Shown here one piece after another: positions 1-5,451 of a DNA stretch of 7,402 bases. The translations under genes were made by a program, and so were the position numbers. Origin of the DNA: an uncultured Collinsella sp. Lineage in GTDB: Bacteria; Actinomycetota; Coriobacteriia; Coriobacteriales; Coriobacteriaceae. The notes under the pieces are model-generated. The model saw only the letters and a program-made list of their open reading frames with translations. It was not told where the DNA came from and did not search any database. The stretch covers positions 1 to 7,402 of the forward strand of contig URAQ01000074.1 of the NCBI GenBank assembly GCA_900545875.1, in the 5' to 3' direction. Numbering within the stretch: the first letter of the stretch is position 1; every line of letters starts with the position of its first letter.

Positions 1-83
1 AGGTGGCAGCCGCAGTCGAGGGCTCCTACCGAGAGGAAAAGCCCAAGCGCAAAGGATTGTTCGCTGCGATCTTTGGAAAGTAG
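1..83 (+). CDS. 3' end of an unidentified gene (C-terminal 26 residues)
   Basis: A reading frame open from the left edge (first whole codon at base 3) encodes 26 residues ending KPKRKGLFAAIFGK and stops with TAG at 81-83. The tail is basic then hydrophobic, as in many cytoplasmic or membrane-associated proteins, but it is too short to identify a family. Two things support it as a real gene end: the protein-like sequence, and a strong intrinsic terminator that begins 44 bases after the stop. The start and most of the protein lie outside the window. The function is not recognised. Confidence 0.6.
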   Translation, partial: VAAAVEGSYREEKPKRKGLFAAIFGK

Positions 84-126
84 GGGAGCGGTGCCGGTTG
101 GCACTGCGACGCGAAAGCCGAGGTTA

Positions 127-165
127 CGGGGGCAGCTCGCGGGAGTGCGAACTGCCCCCGTTTTT
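127..165 (+). terminator. Strong Rho-independent terminator
   Basis: A 9-bp GC-rich stem (CGGGGGCAG at 127-135 with CTGCCCCCG at 152-160) is extended inward by TCGC/GCGA (137-140 with 147-150) and capped by a 6-base loop. Five Ts follow at 161-165. It lies just after the gene ending at 83 and would end that transcript. Confidence 0.92.
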
Positions 166-306
166 GCGCTGCGTGGAAGTGCCGGGCACTTCATTAAATG
201 CCCTCGCTCGGAGCGTTAGCGTTGAGCAATATTATGCTTGTCGAGGTCTTCTAAAATTGTCTGCCCACGGTGGCGGCATCAAAATAAGAGGGACTCTGAA
301 GCTGCT

Positions 307-489
307 CTAGTAGACCGCTCCGGGCTCGGGCTTAATCTTGGATGGCTTACCGGTCTTCAAACACTTCTCTATTTCGGCGATAGGGTCGCTCATGCAGTAG
401 GCGTAGCACCTCTCATGGAAGGTCTGCTCATACTCACGCATAAGGCGGTCCAGCTTCGCGCTGTCCTCCTTGCTGAGGTAGATGTACAT
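307..489 (-). CDS. Small acidic hypothetical protein (60 aa)
   Basis: A 60-residue protein starting MYIYLSKEDSAKLDRLMREY and ending KPSKIKPEPGAVY. It is charged and probably helical in its first half, with three cysteines near the middle; no signal peptide or membrane segment is seen. The ATG (487-489) is preceded by AAAAGGAG about 6 bases upstream. It starts one base after the TGA of the broken gene upstream, so the two were probably co-transcribed and translationally coupled. The frame is intact, unlike its partner. I do not recognise the family. Small acidic second genes in such pairs are sometimes immunity or accessory proteins, but nothing here proves that. Confidence 0.6.
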   Translation of the reverse strand: MYIYLSKEDSAKLDRLMREYEQTFHERCYAYCMSDPIAEIEKCLKTGKPSKIKPEPGAVY

Positions 490-490
490 C

Positions 491-824
491 TCAGCTCCTT
501 TTCAGCTGGTTCAGCATATCATCGTTTTGGGAGTATGCGGCAGACGATAGCGCGGTGGTCGTTCCTAGCCATTGACGCTCCTGACGCCGTGCTCGATTTC
601 CCAGTCGATACTGCGCTTCCATGCCTCTTCCCACGTTTTCGGCGGGTTTTTCTCGCTCTTCCTCGAGTAGAGCCTCGAGAGCCTCATCGGGAACGTTGGA
701 GAGCCTATCAGGTCGGTCGTCGACCCCAAAGGAGTCATAGTCTACAGCTTTTCCCATTTGATGCCGCGGCTCCTTTATAAGACCTCATCGTTTCGATTAT
801 CGCGTCGTAATCGCTCGGTCCCAT
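491..824 (-). pseudogene. Decayed ~110-codon hypothetical gene with three frameshifts and a nonsense codon
   Basis: No single frame gives a convincing protein, but joining frames at three short A runs does. Starting at ATG 822-824, the frame reads MGPSDYDAIIETMRSYKG up to AAAA (plus-strand T749-752). Removing one A continues into AVDYDSFGVDDRPDRLSNVP. Removing one A from AAAAA (T647-651) continues as NPPKTWEEAWKRSIDWEIEH. Adding one A to AAAA (T525-528) leads to NDDMLNQLKRS and the TGA at 491-493. A TAG also interrupts the third segment (565-567). The alternative is a single 88-aa ORF, 491-757, with an AAAGGAG 12 bases upstream of its ATG. Its middle is arginine-rich and lacks the WEEAWKRS segment that codes better in the other frame. 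The start at 824 lacks a clear ribosome binding site. The family is not recognised; three indels plus a stop suggest true decay. Confidence 0.65.
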
Positions 825-920
825 TTTACGCGTCTGATTTATTGATTTGTGTTTGGGGCAGTGTCGGTCTAGTTGGTAATCAGGGGCTCGGTATTATTCG
901 GCCGCCGTCTCCCTCACCCT

Positions 921-949
921 TTCGATGCGTTAGTAGCGTTCTGTATAAT
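921..949 (+). promoter_or_regulatory. Candidate sigma-70-type promoter for the toxin operon
   Basis: A perfect TATAAT at 944-949 lies 37 bases before the ATG at 987. The -35 position is weak: TTCGAT at 921-926 with a 17-base spacer, or TTTCGA one base further out. The perfect -10 and its position just ahead of a three-gene operon are the main support. Confidence 0.45.
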
Positions 950-986
950 GACATTTATTGTCGAAACGGGTGCTAGGAGCGCTTGA

Positions 987-2255
987 ATGAGAATAAAACG
1001 TGCGTTGCTTGCTGTGCTGTGCGCCGTCGCTGCTCTATCGGTTGCATTGCCCACAATCACACTGGCGGATGATTCAAGCAGCAACGGTTCCAAGGACAAC
1101 AAGTACTACTATGACAAGGTTGTTAACACGGGCCTGGACAATGGCTATTCGGAATCCAATAGCATCAAAGAGGGCGACCCCCACTTCGGATGGAAGCTCG
1201 GCAGGTTCGTCGTCAGCGGCTTCACGAGCAGAGCGGGCGACGATGTTCCTGTGTTTCTTAAAAACAGTGGCGATCAGGTTGAGCTCAGCTTTCAGCTCAA
1301 TCAGAATATCGATTCCCTGAACGGGGACAATAAAAGAAAAATCTCCGGCGACGAAAACGGGTACGACGAGTATTTCGGCATTCCCAAGACTGATTTCGGT
1401 CACGGTACCCTCATAACCAAGCATACCGATTACCAGAACGCCTCAACCGAGCCCACCGTCAGCACTGAATACCTTTCGAGCATAGAAGTCGGCGCCAACA
1501 CCCATATCGACATGTATGAGGAGGGCGATTACGAGGTGGCTCTCGACTACGAGATCGAGTCGCCAGGCCTCCTGCCGTTCAGGCCGGCTTACAACAACTA
1601 TCGCATCTTCTTCAAGTTCAAGGTGCGCAACAGCAACACCATGATGTTCCTCTTCGACACTGCGACGAATGACGAGTTGTTCAACGGCTCAGTCACCTCG
1701 AGTGGCTTCCGGATTGACATGGCTGGGTCACACTATCTTGACGTGAGTGTGAAGAGGGAGGTTCTCGACAGCACCGGCGATGGCCTTACCGAGGACGTGC
1801 GCTTCAACAAGACGGCGACCGACGGTGCGGTGTTCGAAGACGAGGGCATTTACACGGTGACCGTGAAGAACCCCAATACGGGTGAGGAGGCCACGACCAA
1901 GAGAATCTATGTGGGTACCAACGATGCCATGAAGGCTTCGGTCGCCAACAACATGACACTTGCCGAGGCTCAACGACAGATTGCGGAGGGAACGACCGTC
2001 GCGGACGATGGAACGCTCAAGCGCGCCTCGAAAAAGACCGATACCGCGGCCAATGAGAGTTCTGGCAAGAACGGGGGCATCGCCGGCATGGGCGGCCCCG
2101 TTCTTGCTCTGTTTGCCGTGGCCGCCGTCCTTATCTTCGCGTCCATCTTGATAGCCCGGCGTAAGAAGATGGCTGCTGCCGGTGCTTCCAGCGAATCTGG
2201 GCTCGCTGTGCCCGATACAGATCTCGATGGCGAGGAAGGCAGTGGTGGGCGATGA
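987..2255 (+). CDS. Secreted, C-terminally membrane-anchored surface protein (toxin-operon partner)
   Basis: A 422-residue predicted type I surface protein. It has a signal peptide (RIKR, hydrophobic residues 6-25, likely cleavage after LA at 26-27) and a large polar, beta-rich extracellular region (about 28-345). Tyr/Asp-rich motifs include DPHFGWKLGRFVVSGFT (64-80) and YEEGDYEVALDYEI (177-190). An Ig-like last module (about 250-312) ends in TKRIYVGT. A Ser/Lys linker follows, then one transmembrane helix (about 370-390) with an RRKK stop-transfer and a short acidic cytoplasmic tail. There is no LPxTG-type motif. AGGAG at 975-979 is 7 bases from the ATG. Its stop overlaps the toxin ATG (ATGA), implying obligate co-expression. 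I recall similar architecture in uncharacterised Firmicutes/Actinobacteria surface proteins but know no named family. It plausibly anchors, presents or exports the lipoprotein toxin; that role is inference. Confidence 0.88.
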   Translation: MRIKRALLAVLCAVAALSVALPTITLADDSSSNGSKDNKYYYDKVVNTGLDNGYSESNSIKEGDPHFGWKLGRFVVSGFTSRAGDDVPVFLKNSGDQVELSFQLNQNIDSLNGDNKRKISGDENGYDEYFGIPKTDFGHGTLITKHTDYQNASTEPTVSTEYLSSIEVGANTHIDMYEEGDYEVALDYEIESPGLLPFRPAYNNYRIFFKFKVRNSNTMMFLFDTATNDELFNGSVTSSGFRIDMAGSHYLDVSVKREVLDSTGDGLTEDVRFNKTATDGAVFEDEGIYTVTVKNPNTGEEATTKRIYVGTNDAMKASVANNMTLAEAQRQIAEGTTVADDGTLKRASKKTDTAANESSGKNGGIAGMGGPVLALFAVAAVLIFASILIARRKKMAAAGASSESGLAVPDTDLDGEEGSGGR

Positions 2256-3460
2256 GGCGAGCCATTACCCTGATGCTCGTCATCGTGATGGTGGTGTCCG
2301 GGCTTCCGGGATGCGCGTCCTCTACTGAGCAGTCCAGAGGGTCGTCTGGCGTGGGAGCATCCGGATCGGTGAATAAGGTCGCCGCCATTCAGACGGCAGG
2401 CCTCGAGTTCGAGGCCCTTTCCGACCCTGATCTTCAGCGCTACGTGGCGGACGCCGTATATTCTGGCCTTGTCCAGAAGATTGATTCCGACGAGTACTAC
2501 GTCGAGAACGTTCAGACAACCTATGTCTCGAAAGAATATCTTGAGGAGCTCTCCTACAACACTCAGTCGAACATCTACTTTGGTTATACGCTTGCGGATC
2601 TTGAAGAAGCCTTCGGCGGTGAGCGCTACGTCTTCACGCTCGGTGAAGACGGCCAGACCGCTGTCAAGGCATTCGAGGACTACGATGACACCTACGACCA
2701 GGTGGTGAGGAACATCGCTGTCGGCACGGGGGTCATCCTTGTGTGCGTCACGGTATCCGCTGTTACCGGCGCCGCCGGGGCGCCTGCTGCAAGCGTGATA
2801 TTTGCTGTCTCGGCCAAGTCCGGAGCCGTGGTCGCGCTGTCCTCCGGCGCCATCAGCGGCGCTTCTGCTGCCATCTTCAAGGGCATCGAGACGGGTGACA
2901 TGGATGAGGCTCTGAAGGCCGGGGCCTTTAGCGGCAGCGAAGGCTTCATGTGGGGTGCGATTGGTGGTGCGCTGTGCGGAGGCGCCGGGAAGACCCAAGC
3001 TTTAAGGGGCGCCACCACCGGTGGTTTGACGATGAACCAGGTTGCGACAATTCAGAAGGAGTCTGGGCTCCCGCTCGATGTCCTCAAGCAATTTAACGAC
3101 ATGGATCAGTACGAGATTATCAAAATCGCAGGGCTTACCCCCAAGATGGTCAACGGCAAGACAGCTCTTATTCGCGATATCGATCTCACCTTTACTGATG
3201 AGATGGGGCACACGAACCTTGAGAGGATGAAGGAGGGCCTGGCGGCACTCGATCCCGCCACTGGTGAGGCTTATGAACTCCACCATATCGGGCAGCAGGT
3301 CGAATCGACGCTGGCGATCCTTACGCAGGAGGAGCATAGGCTTGGAGGGAACTCGAAGATTTGGCATAAGTTGACGAAGTCCGATGTGCACGCCGATGGG
3401 AACAACTGGGACGCCCAGAGGAAAGCCTTCTGGGAGTACATGGCGCAGGTGCTGGAATAG
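2252..3460 (+). CDS. Lipoprotein polymorphic toxin with C-terminal LHH nuclease domain
   Basis: A 402-residue predicted toxin. It has a type II signal peptide with lipobox LPGC (lipidated Cys21) and a Ser/Gly linker. A polar module (about 40-150) contains YYVENVQTTYVSKEYLEELS. A long Gly/Ala/Val-rich hydrophobic stretch (about 152-246; for example VGTGVILVCVTVSAVTG) resembles a pre-toxin membrane-crossing region. The C-terminal domain (about 300-402) carries ELHHIGQ at 342-348, EEHR around His362 and IWH around His372. These match the LHH family, HNH/ENDO VII-superfamily nucleases found as toxin tips in polymorphic toxin systems. The expected activity is metal-dependent cleavage of nucleic acid in a target cell. 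The ATG overlaps the previous stop, and the next gene encodes a SUKH immunity-type protein. All three histidine sites are present, so it looks active. Most LHH toxins hang from long secreted or phage-like carriers; this one is short and lipid-anchored. Confidence 0.88.
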   Translation: MRRAITLMLVIVMVVSGLPGCASSTEQSRGSSGVGASGSVNKVAAIQTAGLEFEALSDPDLQRYVADAVYSGLVQKIDSDEYYVENVQTTYVSKEYLEELSYNTQSNIYFGYTLADLEEAFGGERYVFTLGEDGQTAVKAFEDYDDTYDQVVRNIAVGTGVILVCVTVSAVTGAAGAPAASVIFAVSAKSGAVVALSSGAISGASAAIFKGIETGDMDEALKAGAFSGSEGFMWGAIGGALCGGAGKTQALRGATTGGLTMNQVATIQKESGLPLDVLKQFNDMDQYEIIKIAGLTPKMVNGKTALIRDIDLTFTDEMGHTNLERMKEGLAALDPATGEAYELHHIGQQVESTLAILTQEEHRLGGNSKIWHKLTKSDVHADGNNWDAQRKAFWEYMAQVLE

Positions 3461-3472
3461 CGAGGTGTTGGG

Positions 3473-3862
3473 ATGAGCAGCGTATGTCAGAGCCTTTCCG
3501 AGCTTCCGAACTTCAGATGCTTGGGCGCGGCTGACTCCGGCGCGATTGACGAGGCGGAGGCTAAGCTGGGCCTGAGCTTTGCAAAGGAGTATAGAAGCTA
3601 CCTCGAGGGCTGCTCCTTCGCCAGCGTCAACGGACATGAGCTCACGGGTATCTGCAAATCGCCGAGGCTTGATGTTGTAGGCGCAACGCGGAGGGAACGT
3701 GAAAACCGCCCCGGCATTGATCCTGCTTGGTATGTCTTGGAGCGAACGGGCGTTGATGGCGTCGTCGCATGGCAGGACGCGGATGGCGTTGTCTATTATT
3801 CCGTTCCCGGGTCCGGATACATGGTGGTTTGCGATTCACTTCTTGAATACGTTAAGCGCTAA
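3473..3862 (+). CDS. SUKH (SMI1/KNR4-family) immunity protein
   Basis: A 129-residue cytoplasmic protein with no signal peptide. The region AIDEAEAKLGLSFAKEYRSY (24-43), then the LEGCSFASVNGHELTGI stretch, matches the SMI1/KNR4 (SUKH) signature of an acidic helix, a conserved Leu-Pro/Ser-x-x-x-x-Tyr helix and a Gly-rich turn. A later module, GVVAWQDADGVVYYSVPGSG (96-115), is the usual C-terminal half of the fold. SUKH proteins are among the commonest immunity proteins of polymorphic toxin systems and often partner HNH/LHH-type nucleases. It starts 12 bases after the toxin stop with GAGGTG at 3462-3467, so it is co-transcribed with its presumed toxin. It most likely binds and blocks the LHH domain inside the producing cell. 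Confidence 0.88.
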   Translation: MSSVCQSLSELPNFRCLGAADSGAIDEAEAKLGLSFAKEYRSYLEGCSFASVNGHELTGICKSPRLDVVGATRRERENRPGIDPAWYVLERTGVDGVVAWQDADGVVYYSVPGSGYMVVCDSLLEYVKR

Positions 3863-3896
3863 AGGCTGAACGCGGGTTCAATCGGTGGGTAACCCT

Positions 3897-3930
3897 AGCC
3901 CGAGGCGTCAGCCGCCGGGCTCTGCTCTTT
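3897..3930 (+). terminator. Probable weak terminator of the toxin operon
   Basis: AGCCCG (3897-3902) pairs with CGGGCT (3916-3921), with an inner GGC/GCC helix around a GTCA loop. A pyrimidine-rich but imperfect tract, CTGCTCTTT, follows. It sits 34 bases after the SUKH stop, where an operon terminator is expected. The broken T tract makes it weaker than the others in this window. Confidence 0.45.
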
Positions 3931-3959
3931 CGATTAGGCGGGCCGTGCAGGAGTTTTCA

Positions 3960-4013
3960 ATGTCGCGGCAGAATATTGTTGCGAATGAGGGATTGTTGGG
4001 TGCAGCGGTATGA
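3960..4013 (+). CDS. Possible 17-aa leader-like or remnant peptide
   Basis: ATG at 3960 is followed by MSRQNIVANEGLLGAAV and TGA at 4011-4013. A CAGGAG lies 6 bases upstream, a good ribosome binding site. The peptide is too short to identify and could be a chance ORF, a leader, or the start of a deleted gene. Only the ribosome binding site argues for it. Confidence 0.15.
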   Translation: MSRQNIVANEGLLGAAV

Positions 4014-4146
4014 GAAACACGTCGGTGCCGTACCTGTGAGATGGTCCGTATCTTTAAGCCGCTTATTACTCTTGTTAGCGTCTACTTACGTATCCCCGAG
4101 ATGCGCGTCTGCCGCTTAGTTCACCTCAATGTGCTAAGCTGAAACT

Positions 4147-4198
4147 GAGCCGGAGGAGCTAAGGTTTTCTTGCCTATATGTAACCCTCCGGCTCTTTT
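4147..4198 (+). terminator. Intrinsic terminator with unusually long loop (possible small-RNA 3' end)
   Basis: GAGCCGGAGG (4147-4156) pairs perfectly with CCTCCGGCTC (4185-4194), followed by TTTT. The 28-base loop is long for a simple terminator. No gene lies immediately upstream: the SUKH gene ends about 285 bases earlier and has its own hairpin. It may therefore end a small untranslated RNA or an attenuated transcript. Confidence 0.75.
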
Positions 4199-4340
4199 GT
4201 ATGCCGATGGCGGTAGATGTAAATAAACGGTGGAGCGACTGCAAAAGAGCCTCTTCGCTGGGTAAAATCAGGTTGTGCCGCGGAACCCGCTCCTCAGTCG
4301 GTCAACTTTGGAGACGCGGGCAACGCAGGTGCTATCGTCT

Positions 4341-4367
4341 AAAGGGCCGGCTGCAACCGGCCCTTTT
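4341..4367. terminator. Compact bidirectional terminator
   Basis: AAAGGGCCGG (4341-4350) pairs with CCGGCCCTTT (4357-4366) around a 6-base loop (CTGCAA), followed by a T. The A and T flanks make it usable on both strands. On the minus strand it lies 22 bases after the small-peptide stop at 4389; on the plus strand no clear gene precedes it. Confidence 0.85.
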
Positions 4368-4388
4368 CATGACTCCCTTCGCTATCCG

Positions 4389-4481
4389 TTACTGCTTATA
4401 TTCCCGCCAGATCGAGTAGAGGTTCCGGACGATGCCGGTCACATACATCGAGAGGCGCAGGATTTCGAGAAACAAGTTCAT
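4389..4481 (-). CDS. Small hydrophobic peptide (30 aa), unannotated-type gene
   Basis: ATG at 4479-4481 opens a 30-codon frame that begins MNLFLEILRLSMYVTG and ends NLYSIWREYKQ, with TAA at 4389-4391. About 24 of the 29 codons after the ATG end in G or C, a strong coding bias. GGGTGA lies 5 bases upstream of the ATG, and a terminator follows 22 bases after the stop. The peptide is hydrophobic with arginines and could form one membrane-associated helix, as small stress or type I toxin-like peptides do, but it matches none I can name. The frame stays open about 20 codons upstream, so it could also be the surviving end of a longer protein. It lies 118 bases downstream of the ADP-ribosylglycohydrolase on the same strand. 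Confidence 0.5.
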   Translation of the reverse strand: MNLFLEILRLSMYVTGIVRNLYSIWREYKQ

Positions 4482-4599
4482 AGGCTTCACCCCAATCGGA
4501 GATCGGAGCGTTGCCCGCAGGCGGATTCCGCGGCGGTCAAGATTTTACCTCACAGGCCGCGGTGGGAGACATCTATCTCGTTTCTGCTAAAGAGGCGAC

Positions 4600-5388
4600 C
4601 TAAAACAGGCAACTCTCAATCAGCTCTTTACCGCGCAGGACATCAATCCACTCCTGCGGGATGGCGTCCATACCATAGGCCGTGCCCGCGAGGGCGCCGG
4701 CGACGGCTGCGGTGGTGTCGGTATCGTCGCCCAGGTTGACGGCGGTAAGCACGCAGTCTTCGTAGCTGGTGGTGTTCACAAAGCACCAGGTAACAGCTTT
4801 ATGCGTGTCGCGCACGAAGCCGCCAGACCTGATTTCGTGCTCGGGCACGTCTTTCAGGTGGAGCACCCACGAGGGAAGTTCGCCGTTCATCACGCTCCTC
4901 ACCAGCTCGACAAATATGACGCATGCGTTAGTCGACGTCCTGTGGGCGTGCGTAATCGCGGAGACCTCGCAGATCTCTTCGTCTGTCGCACCGGTGAATG
5001 CCAGGGGTGCGATGCGCATGAGTGAGCCGTTGCCGTTGTCGCGCTCGCCGGAGCCTCCCTTGCCGGAGCGAAGTGCGCGGGCGGTCGTGCCGCCGTAATC
5101 GAAGACGCTGTCGATCGTATACTCGCCGCGGTCAATCCAGCTTACGAACTTGTCGCGCATGTCTACGGTGTCGATATGTCCGAGCTCCCTAATCGAGTCG
5201 CAGGTGGCAAGCGTCATAGATGTGTCGTCGCTCCAGGTGCCGGCGGGCTGCCCATGCGTGCCGTAGCCGATCATGTCCGTGCATTCGAACGTGCCGCGGG
5301 CCCTGAACTCGTAAGGAACGCCCAACGCGTCGCCGACGGCAAGTCCATAGATGCAGTCGCGCAGTGTCGTTTTCGGTCTGTCTGTCAT
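4600..5388 (-). CDS. ADP-ribosylglycohydrolase family protein
   Basis: A 262-residue member of the ADP-ribosylglycohydrolase (DraG/ARH) family, which hydrolyses ADP-ribose from proteins or other ADP-ribosylated substrates using two metal ions. Family motifs in order: GLAVGDALGVPYEF (15-28), TWSDDTSMTLA (51-61, metal-binding Asp54-Asp55), NGNGSLMRIAPLA (118-130), THAHR (146-150) and NLGDDTDTTAAVAGALAG (218-235, metal-binding Asp222/Asp224). All key metal residues are present, so it should be active. It is somewhat shorter than many ~300-aa relatives. The ATG has AGGAG 7 bases upstream. It follows the DUF1016 nuclease by 63 bases on the same strand with no terminator seen, so co-transcription is likely. 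Its true substrate cannot be told from sequence; it may reverse regulatory ADP-ribosylation or act in defence. Confidence 0.93.
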   Translation of the reverse strand: MTDRPKTTLRDCIYGLAVGDALGVPYEFRARGTFECTDMIGYGTHGQPAGTWSDDTSMTLATCDSIRELGHIDTVDMRDKFVSWIDRGEYTIDSVFDYGGTTARALRSGKGGSGERDNGNGSLMRIAPLAFTGATDEEICEVSAITHAHRTSTNACVIFVELVRSVMNGELPSWVLHLKDVPEHEIRSGGFVRDTHKAVTWCFVNTTSYEDCVLTAVNLGDDTDTTAAVAGALAGTAYGMDAIPQEWIDVLRGKELIESCLF

Positions 5389-5451
5389 GGAGCGCTCCTC
5401 TTATGTCGGGGGATATGAAACGCCGTCGGGGGCATCGGTCGCAACGTGCTG

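Larger units (their letters stand above)
3863..4388. other. Mostly non-coding stretch after the toxin operon
   Basis: I see no full-length gene on either strand. It holds a hairpin after the toxin operon (3897-3921), a 17-codon ORF with a ribosome binding site (3960-4013), a long-loop terminator (4147-4198) and a compact bidirectional terminator (4341-4367). Between the last two, an open frame of 39 codons (4223-4342, no ATG) ends exactly at the terminator base and could be the tail of a decayed gene; that is weak. No tRNA or known riboswitch is recognised. Confidence 0.6.

Noticed and set aside
238..780. Plus-strand 180-codon frame covering the minus-strand small genes
   Set aside because: Its sequence is low in recognisable features and its start lacks a ribosome binding site, while the minus strand carries a good site and rebuildable protein.
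1970..2998. Long minus-strand open frame (342 codons) opposite the toxin operon
   Set aside because: It lies antisense to two well-supported genes, is rich in Arg/His/Pro/Ser low-complexity sequence and has no family motif; high GC produces such mirror frames.
3002..3637. Minus-strand frame (211 codons) opposite the toxin tip and immunity gene
   Set aside because: Antisense to the LHH and SUKH coding sequences, whose motifs are clear; no motif of its own.
3871..3895. T-loop-like GGTTCAATC suggesting a tRNA
   Set aside because: No acceptor stem, anticodon arm or D-arm could be folded around it.
4275..4739. Plus-strand 154-codon frame across the terminator and glycohydrolase end
   Set aside because: It reads through the 4341-4367 terminator stem and opposite the glycohydrolase C-terminus, and is Arg/Pro-rich.
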